From: Mycolicibacterium agri
GTDB taxonomy: Bacteria > Actinomycetota > Actinomycetes > Mycobacteriales > Mycobacteriaceae
Assembly (NCBI RefSeq): GCF_002553505.1
Contig: NZ_PDCP01000055.1
Location: 1-38,503 of the forward strand
Direction of reading: 5' to 3'
DNA: 38,503 bases
The notes under the pieces were generated by a model. It was given only the letters and a program-made list of their open reading frames with translations. It had not been told where the DNA came from and did no database searches. Positions 16,601-24,203 of the stretch are shown piece after piece. Numbering within the stretch: the stretch's first letter is position 1; each line of letters begins with the position of its first letter. The translations under genes were made by a program, and so were the position numbers.

Positions 16601-17555
16601 CGCGCGGGAACGCTACGTCATCCGCGGGGTCATCGGCCCCGACGAGTTTCATTCCGGCTACCCCGGCCGTCAATACGACGGCGTCGACAACAACGCCTAC
16701 ACCAATGTCATGGCGGTGTGGGTGATCCTGCGTGCCCTCGAGGCACTCGAGCGGATCCCGATGTATTACCGGCTCGCTCTGCTGGAGACCCTCGGCATCG
16801 GCGACGAAGACCTCGCTGCGTGGGAGGCGGTCAGCCGCCGGATGTTCGTGCCGTTCCATGAGGGCGTGATCAGCCAGTTCGAGGGCTTCGCCGAGCTGGC
16901 GGAATTGGACTGGGACGACTACCGAAGCCGATATGGCAATTTGCAGCGGCTCGACCGCATCCTGGAGGCCGAGAACGACAGCGTGAACAACTACAAGGCC
17001 TGCAAGCAGGCCGATGCGTTGATGCTGTTCTATCTGTTGTCTGCCGACGAACTCTACGAACTGTTCGACCGTCTCGGCTACCGCTTCACGCCTGACCAAA
17101 TCCCGAGGACCATCGAGTACTACCAGTCGCGGACCTCGCACGGCTCGACCTTGAGTGCCGTCGTGCATGCGTGGGTGCTTGCGCGCGGCAATCGGCACCA
17201 GGCGATGGAGTACTTCGCGCAGGCGCTGGCCTCCGACATCGCCGACATCCAGCAGGGCACAACGGCCGAGGGCATTCACTTGGCGGCGATGTCGGGCAGC
17301 ATCGATCTGTTGCAGCGGTGCTTCACGGGCCTGGAGATCCGGCGCGACCGTATCGTGCTCGGCCCGCTGTGGCCCAAGTCGCTCGGGCGCCTGGCCTTCA
17401 CGTTCCGCTATCGCGGTCATCGGTTGCGGCTCAGTGTGATCGGCCGCAGTGCAACGTTGAGCGCGGAGCCCGGCGAAGTCGCGCCAGTGGTGGTGGAGTG
17501 CCGGGGCGAAACAGAGGTCTTGGAGGCCGGCCGCACGGTCGACTTCAACAACTGA
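13647..17555 (+). CDS. otsB1: OtsB1-type fusion: HAD phosphatase, trehalose-6-phosphate phosphatase, GH65
   Basis: This 1302-aa protein has the three-part layout of mycobacterial Rv2006. Part one (about 1-245) is a beta-phosphoglucomutase-like HAD domain with FDLDGVVADT at residue 17. Part two (about 255-500) is a trehalose-6-phosphate phosphatase domain with LLDFDGTLSEI at about 268 and IGDDVTDEDAFD at about 446. Part three (about 510-1300) is a glycoside hydrolase family 65 module, the family of maltose, trehalose and kojibiose phosphorylases; GPDEFH at about 1000 holds the expected general acid. The fusion could release trehalose and phosphorolyse a disaccharide in one chain, but which parts are active cannot be read from sequence. 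I prefer the ATG at 13647, preceded by GAAGGGG, over the one at 13632. It diverges from ppsA across a DosR-like box. Confidence 0.92.
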   Translation: MTLPVSLDPRYHDAVIFDLDGVVADTAAIHTAAWKAVFDDFFASRPASRSEDHREFTQDDYRKFIGGATSRSGAAKFLAARGISIPPGTENGTDAGTLIGLTHRVQQLYMQMLGEGVRVFESTVEFVRQLHAVDIATAAFSSSLNCAGLLSAAGLSELFAVRAGAAVLSEAAKRLGVAPERCAIVAGTAGGVAAGRQSGFGMLIGVERSGNGEALRESGADAVVPDLVGITVRQSYRRLSAMPDALESYSLIAPLAETRRPAVLLDFDGTLSEIVSDPGAATMLAGAAGILESFAACCPVAVVSGRGLDDIRSRVGISGVWYAGSHGFELMSPDGSRHVNDAGAEAVHDLAGATAELRTALAGIQGLTIEDKRFSVAVHYRNTAPENVDAVVAAVRGAAQRHKLRVTGGRKVVELRPDVDWDKGKAVEWILDRIDGADPLLPIYIGDDVTDEDAFDAIRHKGIGVAVSAAESGDRRSAARFTLDGPAAVCQFLARLTDQLASQQDTVNDAWAMTFGGYRPPDEKVREALCTMGNGYMAVRGAAPECAAGELHYPGMYVAGVYNRLTDEVAGMTIDNESLVNLPNWLPLTFRIDGGPWFDIDDVEASSYLVTLDLRRATLWRDLTFTDSAGRTTRLVQSRFVAMHLPHVGVLQTTVHACDWAGRLEFRSMLDGDVANLGVERYRKLASRHLQITDMRELSNDSVLLAASTVESAIGVAVAQRTTVQGQHVDGAPSRRFVNDSSRVGHQIAVDIGTGQSVTVDKVVTVFTSRDHGISGPVTAAERELDRVGGYRDLTRGHRLAWAHLWERFNIEMGRDADLLRIVRLHQLHMLQTLSPHTADLDVGVPARGLHGEAYRGHVFWDELFVFPVTNMRLPKVTRSLLMYRYRRLPESRLAARKAGYTGAMYPWQSGSDGREESQRLHLNPRSGRWLPDASARAHHVGLAVAYNVWQHYQVTGDIGFLIDYGAEMLAEIARFWVSLANFDPARERYVIRGVIGPDEFHSGYPGRQYDGVDNNAYTNVMAVWVILRALEALERIPMYYRLALLETLGIGDEDLAAWEAVSRRMFVPFHEGVISQFEGFAELAELDWDDYRSRYGNLQRLDRILEAENDSVNNYKACKQADALMLFYLLSADELYELFDRLGYRFTPDQIPRTIEYYQSRTSHGSTLSAVVHAWVLARGNRHQAMEYFAQALASDIADIQQGTTAEGIHLAAMSGSIDLLQRCFTGLEIRRDRIVLGPLWPKSLGRLAFTFRYRGHRLRLSVIGRSATLSAEPGEVAPVVVECRGETEVLEAGRTVDFNN

Positions 17556-17571
17556 GCAACAGGAGGCGGTC

Positions 17572-18927
17572 ATGCCCGAGTTTCTGCGCAACAGCGACGC
17601 CTTCGTCTGGTCGATCGAACGCGATCCTCGGCTGCGGTCGACGATCGTTTCGCTGATCCTGCTCGACCGCTCCCCGGACTGGAGCGAGGTGGGCAGGAGA
17701 TTCGAGACCTTGACACGCGTGGTCCCGAAATTCAGCCAGCGGCTGGCCTCTTCACCGTTTCCGCTGCCGCCCCGGTGGGAGAATGACCCCGACTTCGATC
17801 TGTCGTTTCACCTACGGCGGGTGGCCGCTCCACACGACGGCGATCTGGACGCGGTGCTGGAGATGGTCCGGGTCGCCGCCATGGCGGATTTCGACCGGGC
17901 CAGGCCGCTGTGGGAGGCCACGCTCGTCGACGGCATGGCGGACGGGAGTGCGGCGCTGCTCTGCAAGCTGCATCACTCGCTGACCGACGGCATCGGCGCC
18001 GTCGAGATGTCAAGGATTCTATTCGATTTGGGTGAAGGGCAGCGCGACGGTCAGCGCGACACGGCCGAGACCCCGATGTCAGCCGGGCCGATTGCGGTCG
18101 TCCGCGACGCCGCCGTGATCGGGGCGAAGGCGGCGGTGAGTGCGCTGACACCACTGCCAAGGATGCTCCGCGACGCCGTAACCAATCCGGTTGCCACCGT
18201 CACCGACGCCGTGTCGACTGCCGGCTCCGTCTATCGGACCATGCGGCCGATTGCACAGCCCGGTTCGCCGATCGCCCGTCACCGCACCGGCATTCGTCGC
18301 GTCGGCGTGATCGAGGTGCCGATGAGCACGTTGCATCGGGCCGGGTCGGCTGCCGGCGGGACACTGAACGATGCGTTCATCGCCGCGGTAGCAGCCGGTC
18401 TCAGCCGATATCACGGCAAGCGCGGGGTGAAGGCGGATCATTTCGTGGTGTGCATGCCGATCAGCATCCGGACCGCACAGGACCCGATCGGCGGTAACCG
18501 TGCGACGCTGATGCGCTTCGATGTGCCTGCGGGCGACGTGGATCCAGCCGAGCGGATTCGCCGGATTCATCGGCAGACCACCCAGGCGCGCAGCGAGAAG
18601 TCGTTGGCCCACACCCCATTCATTGCCGGTGTGCTCAATGCGATGCCGCGAGGCTATGTCTCCTCCGTATTGCGAAGTGTCGATTTCGTGGCCAGCGATG
18701 TACCCGGCTTCTCGGAGCCGCTTCGGCTGGCAGGAGCCGAGGTGAAGCTGCCGATCGCGTTCTCGCCGACCATCGGCGCAGCGCTGAATGCCACGTTGCT
18801 GTCCTACGTGGACACTTGCGCCGTCGGGATCAACGTCGATACGGGTGCGTTCCCGGATTTCGACGTGTTGTCCGACTGCCTGAACGCGGGTTTCCGCGAG
18901 GTGCTCACCCTCGCAGCCGACGCGTAG
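17572..18927 (+). CDS. Second wax ester synthase/diacylglycerol acyltransferase
   Basis: This 451-aa WS/DGAT family protein has HHSLTDG (HHxxxDG) at residues 134-140 and the family segments FDRARPLWEATLVDG, GGTLNDAFIAAVAAGL and SDVPGFSEPL. The ATG at 17572 follows AGGAGG by 5 bases and lies 16 bp after the otsB1 stop, so it is probably transcribed with otsB1. The two WS/DGATs of the window differ clearly at the N-terminus (MPEFLRNSDAFVW here, MEQLKPLDAGFL in the first), so they are distant paralogues and not a local duplication. A link between trehalose and triacylglycerol or acylated trehalose is an attractive inference. It converges on arcC with a 4-bp gap. Confidence 0.93.
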   Translation: MPEFLRNSDAFVWSIERDPRLRSTIVSLILLDRSPDWSEVGRRFETLTRVVPKFSQRLASSPFPLPPRWENDPDFDLSFHLRRVAAPHDGDLDAVLEMVRVAAMADFDRARPLWEATLVDGMADGSAALLCKLHHSLTDGIGAVEMSRILFDLGEGQRDGQRDTAETPMSAGPIAVVRDAAVIGAKAAVSALTPLPRMLRDAVTNPVATVTDAVSTAGSVYRTMRPIAQPGSPIARHRTGIRRVGVIEVPMSTLHRAGSAAGGTLNDAFIAAVAAGLSRYHGKRGVKADHFVVCMPISIRTAQDPIGGNRATLMRFDVPAGDVDPAERIRRIHRQTTQARSEKSLAHTPFIAGVLNAMPRGYVSSVLRSVDFVASDVPGFSEPLRLAGAEVKLPIAFSPTIGAALNATLLSYVDTCAVGINVDTGAFPDFDVLSDCLNAGFREVLTLAADA

Positions 18928-18931
18928 TCGC

Positions 18932-19849
18932 TCACGGCCTTGCCGGCATGCGCACGCGGGTTCCCGCTGCGCCGCCGACGATTGCGGTGATGTCGGTGAG
19001 CGCACCGATGACCGCTTCGCGGCCGGTGGTTCTCGCGAATCCGCATGCCGCTTCGACCTTCGGACCCATCGAGCCCGCGGGAAACTCGTAGCGTTCGAGC
19101 TCGTCCGGGGTGACCTGGGACAGACGATTCTCCTCGGGCGTGCCGAAATCGGTGTAGACACCCTCGACGTCGGTGGCGATGACGAGCAGGTCGGCCTCGA
19201 GATCGGTGGCGAGCAGCGCCGACGCGAGGTCCTTGTCGATGACGGCTTCGACGCCACGCAGCTTGCCCCCTTCGTCGTACACCGTGGGGATCCCTCCACC
19301 GCCGGCGCAGATGACGATCGTTCCGCTTTCGACGAGCGTGCGAATCGGCCCGATCTCGAAGATGCGCCTGGGTTTCGGACTCGGTACCACCCGGCGGAAC
19401 CTGCCGCCGTCGGGTGCTATCACCCAGCCGCTGTCCGCCGCGAGGCGCCTGGCCGTCGCCTCATCGTAGACCGGTCCGATCGGCTTGGTCGGGTTGTCGA
19501 ACGCGGGATCGGCGGGGTCGACCTCGATCATCGTCAGGATGGTCGCCAGTGAGCGGGTTGCGGGCACCAGGTTGCCGAGCTCCTGCTCGATCACGTAGCC
19601 GATCATCGCCTCGGTTTGCGCGCCCAGCACGTCCAGCGGGTAGGGCGCGACATCCTGGTACGCCGCGGCCTGCAGGGCCAGCAGGCCGACCTGCGGGCCG
19701 TTGCCGTGCGCGATGATGATCTCGTTGTCCGCCGCCACTGAGGCGATGTGTTCGGCCGCCGCGCGGATGTTGGTGCGTTGATTGTCTGCCGTCATGGGTT
19801 GGCCGCGTTGCAGGATGGCGTTGCCGCCCAAGGCAATCACTATGCGCAC
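18932..19849 (-). CDS. arcC: Carbamate kinase
   Basis: This 305-aa cytosolic enzyme transfers phosphate from carbamoyl phosphate to ADP, giving ATP, CO2 and ammonia: the energy-yielding step of the arginine deiminase pathway. Family motifs are ALGGNAILQRGQ at the N-terminus, IIAHGNGPQVG at about residue 45, and CAGGGGIPT at about 180; the length is typical. The GTG at 19849 begins the family sequence and lies 7 bp after the arcB stop, with GAGGTCACC just before it. It is the last gene of arcDABC. Confidence 0.95.
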   Translation of the reverse strand: MRIVIALGGNAILQRGQPMTADNQRTNIRAAAEHIASVAADNEIIIAHGNGPQVGLLALQAAAYQDVAPYPLDVLGAQTEAMIGYVIEQELGNLVPATRSLATILTMIEVDPADPAFDNPTKPIGPVYDEATARRLAADSGWVIAPDGGRFRRVVPSPKPRRIFEIGPIRTLVESGTIVICAGGGGIPTVYDEGGKLRGVEAVIDKDLASALLATDLEADLLVIATDVEGVYTDFGTPEENRLSQVTPDELERYEFPAGSMGPKVEAACGFARTTGREAVIGALTDITAIVGGAAGTRVRMPARP

Positions 19850-19856
19850 GGTGACC

Positions 19857-20861
19857 TCAGCCCAGCGCGGCCACCAGAACCGCCTTGATGGTGTGCATGC
19901 GGTTCTCGGCCTGCTCGAAGGAGATGTTGACCGGGCTCTCGAAGATCTCCTCGGTGACCTCGATGCCGTTGCGCAAGTGCGGGTATTGGGCTGCGATCTG
20001 TGCGCCGACTTCGGTTTCGCAATTGTGGAACGCCGGCAGGCAGTGCATGAACTTCACTCGCGGATTGGCGGCCGCCGCCATCAGTTCCTTGTTGACCTGA
20101 TAGGGCAGCAACTGGTCGATGCGCTCACTCCAGGCCGCTACCGGCTCACCCATCGACACCCAGACGTCGGTGTAGACGAAGTCGACGCCGCTGACCGCCT
20201 TGAACGGGTTGTCGGTGATCGTGATGCGGGCACCGGATGCCGCCGCGAAGTCCTCGCACATCAAGACATGATCCTCCTTCGGCCACAGATCCGCAGGGGC
20301 GCCGATGCGCACATCCATCCCGAGTTTCGCGGCGACCAGCAGCAGGGAGTTCGCGACGTTGTTGCGGCCGTCGCCGACGAAGGCGAACGCGATCTCCGGC
20401 AACGGCTTCGGGCAATGCTCGGCCATCGTGAGGACATCCGCGAGCATCTGGGTGGGGTGGAATTCGTCGGTGAGCCCATTGAACACCGGCACACCCGCGA
20501 ACTCCGCCAGTTCCTCGACGGTGTGCTGGCTTGCGCCGCGGTATTCGATCGCGTCGTACATCCGGCCCAGCACCCGCGCGGTGTCCTTCATAGATTCCTT
20601 GTGGCCGATCTGGGACGACGACGGATCGATGTAGGTGACGTGGGCGCCCTCGTCGTGCGCTGCGACTTGGAAGGCGCACCGAGTGCGGGTCGACGTCTTC
20701 TCGAAGATCAGCGCGATGTTCTTACCGGTCAGGGTTGGCCGGTTCAGCCCGGAGTACTTCGCGCGCTTGAGGTCTCGGGCGAGATCGAGCAGATAATGCA
20801 GGTCCCGCTCGGTGTGGTGGACCAAGCTGAGCAGGCTGCGGTTCTTCTGGTTGAACGGCAT
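19857..20861 (-). CDS. arcB: Ornithine carbamoyltransferase, catabolic
   Basis: This 334-aa protein phosphorolyses citrulline to ornithine and carbamoyl phosphate in the ADI pathway. Seen are the carbamoyl-phosphate motif STRTR (FEKTSTRTRCAF, about residue 55), HPTQMLADVLTM, and the active-site HCLP (FMHCLPAFHN). The length matches catabolic ArcB, slightly longer than biosynthetic ArgF, and the surroundings (arcA, arcC, arcD) support the catabolic direction. The start at 20861 has GAAGGAGG ahead; the frame continues upstream to 21083 as shadow of arcA. It lies 26 bp after the arcA stop. Confidence 0.95.
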   Translation of the reverse strand: MPFNQKNRSLLSLVHHTERDLHYLLDLARDLKRAKYSGLNRPTLTGKNIALIFEKTSTRTRCAFQVAAHDEGAHVTYIDPSSSQIGHKESMKDTARVLGRMYDAIEYRGASQHTVEELAEFAGVPVFNGLTDEFHPTQMLADVLTMAEHCPKPLPEIAFAFVGDGRNNVANSLLLVAAKLGMDVRIGAPADLWPKEDHVLMCEDFAAASGARITITDNPFKAVSGVDFVYTDVWVSMGEPVAAWSERIDQLLPYQVNKELMAAAANPRVKFMHCLPAFHNCETEVGAQIAAQYPHLRNGIEVTEEIFESPVNISFEQAENRMHTIKAVLVAALG

Positions 20862-20887
20862 CGCGGTGCCTCCTTCGCAGTTGCTGA

Positions 20888-22153
20888 TCAGGTGTAGAGC
20901 GGGTCGCGTTGAATCGGGCAGGTCATGCATCGGCCGCCGCCCCGGCCGCGGCCGAGCTCGCTGGCCGTGATCGTGACCACCTCGATGCCGGCCTTGCGCA
21001 GCGCGGTGTTGGTGAGGATGTTGCGGTCGTAGCCGATCACGACACCAGGCTCGACCGCGACGACGTTGTTGCCGTCGTCCCACTGTTCGCGTTGAATGCC
21101 GTAGACGTCGCCCGCGGTGGCGACCACGCGGAAGTCGACGCCGACAGCTTCGCCGACGGTGTCGATGAAACTGCCTTGATCGCGGCGGATCTCCAGCCCC
21201 GACGGCGAACTGTCGTCCGGCCGCAGGCTGAACGGCACGATCCCGTCGACGATCGGCGCATAGGCGGTGACCACGTCGTAGTCGCAGAACGTGAACACGG
21301 TGTCCAGGTGCATGGCCGCGCGCGACTTCGGCAGGCTGGCGATGATGACACGTTCGGCTGCCCCCGCGTCGAACAGGTTTCGCGCGACCTGAGTGATCGC
21401 CTGGTGCGACGACCGTTCGCCCATGCCGATGACGACGACGCCCTTCCCAATCGGCATCACGTCACCGCCCTCCAGCGATGCCGAACCATGGTCGCGCGCA
21501 ACGCCGTCCGGGTCGCCGAGCCAGATGTCGAACTTCTCGTCGGCAAAAGCCGGGTGGAACCTGTAGACGGCGGTCGTCAACAGCGTCTCCTGGCGGCGGG
21601 CGGGCCAGTACATCGGGTTCAGCGTGACGCCGTTGAAGATCCACGACGTGTTGTCCCGCATGAACTGCGTGTTGGGCAACGGCCGAAACACGAACCCGGC
21701 CGGGTCCAGCTCACGCAGCGCTGACAGGAAGCCGCCGCCGATGTCGCCGGGCACGTCTTGATAGGCGATGCCGCCGATCAGCAACTCCGCCAACCGCTCC
21801 GCGGGAAGCTCGTCCAGCCATGCGCGGATGTCCGTGCGCAAGCCGGACCCGACGAGGTCGTCGGTGACCTTGCGGTCGAGCACCCAGTCACGGCCTTCCG
21901 GCATCGCCACGACGTCGGCGAGGAGGTCCTGCAGTTCGAGGACCTCGACGTCGTGGTCTTCCATCTTTGCGACGAAATCGAAGTGGTCGCGGCGGGCCTG
22001 CTGCAGCCAGATGACGTCGTCGAAGAGCAGCTCCCTGCAGTTCTCCGGCGTCAGCCTCTGGTGGGCAAGTCCCGGCGCGCACACCAGGACTCGGCGCAGC
22101 TTGCCCGCCTCGGACCACACCCCGAGCCGCGTTTCGGTCGTCTCGGTCGTCAT
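20888..22153 (-). CDS. arcA: Arginine deiminase
   Basis: This 421-aa enzyme hydrolyses arginine to citrulline and ammonia, the first step of the ADI pathway, in the cytosol. Seen are the N-terminal GVWSEAGKLRRVLVCAPG, the segments NTQFMRDNTSWI and LEGGDVMPIGKG, the active-site region MHLDTVFTF with its His, and the C-terminal GGGRCMTCP. The first Cys of that last motif is the expected nucleophile. The length is normal for bacterial ADI. The ATG at 22153 overlaps the transporter stop (ATGA), so ArcD and ArcA are probably translated together. The product ammonia may also counter acid stress. Confidence 0.96.
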   Translation of the reverse strand: MTTETTETRLGVWSEAGKLRRVLVCAPGLAHQRLTPENCRELLFDDVIWLQQARRDHFDFVAKMEDHDVEVLELQDLLADVVAMPEGRDWVLDRKVTDDLVGSGLRTDIRAWLDELPAERLAELLIGGIAYQDVPGDIGGGFLSALRELDPAGFVFRPLPNTQFMRDNTSWIFNGVTLNPMYWPARRQETLLTTAVYRFHPAFADEKFDIWLGDPDGVARDHGSASLEGGDVMPIGKGVVVIGMGERSSHQAITQVARNLFDAGAAERVIIASLPKSRAAMHLDTVFTFCDYDVVTAYAPIVDGIVPFSLRPDDSSPSGLEIRRDQGSFIDTVGEAVGVDFRVVATAGDVYGIQREQWDDGNNVVAVEPGVVIGYDRNILTNTALRKAGIEVVTITASELGRGRGGGRCMTCPIQRDPLYT

Positions 22154-23628
22154 AGCACGGCCAGCCTTCCGGTGGCCAGCAGGGCGATCGCGACGACGGC
22201 TGTCACGGCGACAACCCCGACCACGACGAGTTCACCCTTGGTGAAGGCGGGCAGCCGGCTTTCCTTGCGGGCCCACAGGTACAGCGCCGAACCCAGCAGG
22301 TAGAACACGGCCGCGACGAGTATGTACTGCCAGCCACCCGCGTAGAGCAGCCACACCGCGTACGCCAACGCGATCACGCCGATGACGAGGTCGCGGGTCC
22401 TGCCCCGGCTCTTCTCGTAGGTTTCGCCGCGCACTGCGAGCAGCACCTGGTAGGCCGCCGACCACAGATAGGGCAGCAGGATAAGGGAGGTCGCCAAGTA
22501 GACCAGGTTCGTGTACGTGCTCTCATTGGCCAACGTCCACAGCAGCAGAGCCTGCACACACAGGTTGGTCAGCCACAACGCGGTGGCAGGTGCGCCATGC
22601 GCATTCTCCTTGGCGAGCGCCTTGGGCATCACACTCTCCAGCGCCGGCAGACGCAGGATCTCGACCGACAGCAGCACCCACGCGAGCAGCGCACCGAGCA
22701 GCGACACCACCAAACCGATCGAGATGAACGCCGAACCCCAGCTGCCCACCTCGTTGGCGAGCACCCCGGCCATGGACGGGTCGGCCACACCGGCCAGCTC
22801 GGCCTGCGCCATCAGGCCATACGACAGCAGGTTCACCAGGACCAGCAGCGCCAGCACACCGGCGAAACCGAGGACGGTCGCGCGGCCGACGTCTTTGCGC
22901 CTGGCCGCGCGCTGCGAGTAGACGGCGGCCCCCTCGATGCCGATGAACACCCACACGGTCACCAGCATCATGTTCTTGACCTGAGTCATGGTGCCGCCCA
23001 GCGGTTCACCGTTGATCTGCGTCGTCTTGCCCCAGAAGTCGGCGGTGAACAGGCCTGCCTTGAAACCGACCGCCGCGATCGCGATGAAGACCACGATCGG
23101 CACGACTTTGGCGATTGTCACAACGACATTGACGAACGCGGCGGTCTTCACGCCGTGCAGCGTCAGGGTGTGCACGATCCACAGCAGGATCGACGCACCG
23201 ATGATCGCGGGCACCGTGGCGCCGCCTTCGAAGCCCGGGAAGAAGTAGCCCAGCGTGGCGAACAGCAGCACCAGGTAGGCAACGTTGCCCACCCACGCCG
23301 ACACCCAATATCCGAACGCCGATGTGAAGCCGATGTAGTTGCCGAAACCGGCTCGGGCGTAGCCGTATACGCCGCCGTCCACATCGGGCTTGCGGGTGGC
23401 CAGGGTTTGGAAGACGAACGCCAGCATCAACATGCCGACGCCGGTGATCGCCCAGCCGATCAGCAGGGGGCCGGGCGCGGCGCTGGCTGCCATCTGAGAG
23501 GGCAGGGCGAAGATGCCGCTGCCGATCATCGAGCCGACCACGATCGCGGTGAGTGCACCGAGTCCGAGACCGGCCTTCATGCGGGGCTTTTCCCGCTCGA
23601 CGGGTGGTGGAACCAGAGTGTCTGACAT
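22150..23628 (-). CDS. arcD: Arginine/ornithine antiporter (APC family)
   Basis: This 492-aa membrane protein has about 12 hydrophobic segments, starting with LGLGALTAIVVGSMIGSGIF, a classic APC-family substrate-binding first helix (GSMIGSGIF). It would exchange external arginine for internal ornithine, which makes the ADI pathway energetically cheap. The family resembles arginine/agmatine and arginine/ornithine exchangers; the precise substrate comes from its place at the head of arcDABC. The ATG at 23628 has GGGAGCAG upstream. A palindromic DosR-like site lies 89 bp ahead of the start. Confidence 0.9.
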   Translation of the reverse strand: MSDTLVPPPVEREKPRMKAGLGLGALTAIVVGSMIGSGIFALPSQMAASAAPGPLLIGWAITGVGMLMLAFVFQTLATRKPDVDGGVYGYARAGFGNYIGFTSAFGYWVSAWVGNVAYLVLLFATLGYFFPGFEGGATVPAIIGASILLWIVHTLTLHGVKTAAFVNVVVTIAKVVPIVVFIAIAAVGFKAGLFTADFWGKTTQINGEPLGGTMTQVKNMMLVTVWVFIGIEGAAVYSQRAARRKDVGRATVLGFAGVLALLVLVNLLSYGLMAQAELAGVADPSMAGVLANEVGSWGSAFISIGLVVSLLGALLAWVLLSVEILRLPALESVMPKALAKENAHGAPATALWLTNLCVQALLLWTLANESTYTNLVYLATSLILLPYLWSAAYQVLLAVRGETYEKSRGRTRDLVIGVIALAYAVWLLYAGGWQYILVAAVFYLLGSALYLWARKESRLPAFTKGELVVVGVVAVTAVVAIALLATGRLAVL

Positions 23629-23716
23629 TTGCTGCTCCCAGTTGCTCCGGGCAATACGCCGGAAAGCGCGGACGCGCCTCGACAGTGACGTTATGGAGAC
23701 TCAATAGGAGGCTGAG

Positions 23717-23730
23717 GAGTCTTTAGTCCT
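23717..23730 (-). promoter_or_regulatory. DosR-like palindrome ahead of arcDABC
   Basis: The minus strand reads AGGACTAAAGACTC, inside a longer near-palindrome at 23714-23731 (GAGGAGT, CTTT, AGTCCTC). Two defined positions of the DosR consensus deviate. It lies 89 bp before the arcD start, in the 122-bp gap after the hydrogenase operon; it is the only clear operator candidate for the arc genes. Confidence 0.5.
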
Positions 23731-23750
23731 CGATCGCCGGGCGGAAGTCC

Positions 23751-24203
23751 TCAAGCGCCGCCGTCGGCCAGTTCGGTCAGGACGGCGTCGACCGCGGATG
23801 CGACCGACGCGGTCACCGGCCCCGAAAAACCCGTTCCGAGAGAGGCATCGGCGATATCGACGGTGAAGACAATGAGGCGTCCGGGCATGCGGCCGAGCGC
23901 TCGGCCGAGCGCGTAGGCCTGTGGCAGGCCGAATGCGTGTGAGCTGGTGGCCGCGGAGACGGCGGCCTCGTCGGGTGTCCACCGGCGGATCTGTCCGCAG
24001 GTGGTGTGCTCACCGACTGCGGCGTCGACGACGACGGTCGTCGGGACGCCGTCCCACGCGTCGATGATGGCGGCGGGTTCGCCGTCGGAGCTCATCACCG
24101 ATACACCGGGAAGGTCGAGTGCGGCGATGTGTTCGGCGACTGCCAGCCCGACCCCGTCGTCGCGGCGGAAGCTGTTACCGATGCCGATGACCAGCTTTTT
24201 CAC
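23751..24203 (-). CDS. NiFe hydrogenase maturation endopeptidase
   Basis: This 150-aa protein belongs to the HyaD/HycI family of peptidases that bind nickel in the nearly finished large subunit and remove its C-terminal peptide. The N-terminus reads VIGIGNSFRRDDGVGLAVAE, with the family's GIGN and the Asp of the RDDGVG motif as an expected metal ligand; VVVDAA and a His in TSSHAFGLP follow. The GTG at 24203 overlaps the hyhL stop (GTGA), so the protease is made together with its substrate. The upstream extension to 24281 is hyhL shadow. Substrate HyhL is inferred from coupling. Confidence 0.92.
   Translation of the reverse strand: MKKLVIGIGNSFRRDDGVGLAVAEHIAALDLPGVSVMSSDGEPAAIIDAWDGVPTTVVVDAAVGEHTTCGQIRRWTPDEAAVSAATSSHAFGLPQAYALGRALGRMPGRLIVFTVDIADASLGTGFSGPVTASVASAVDAVLTELADGGA

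Noticed and set aside
16101..17591. 496-codon minus-strand frame
   Set aside because: Antisense to the GH65 module of otsB1; composition of a shadow frame.
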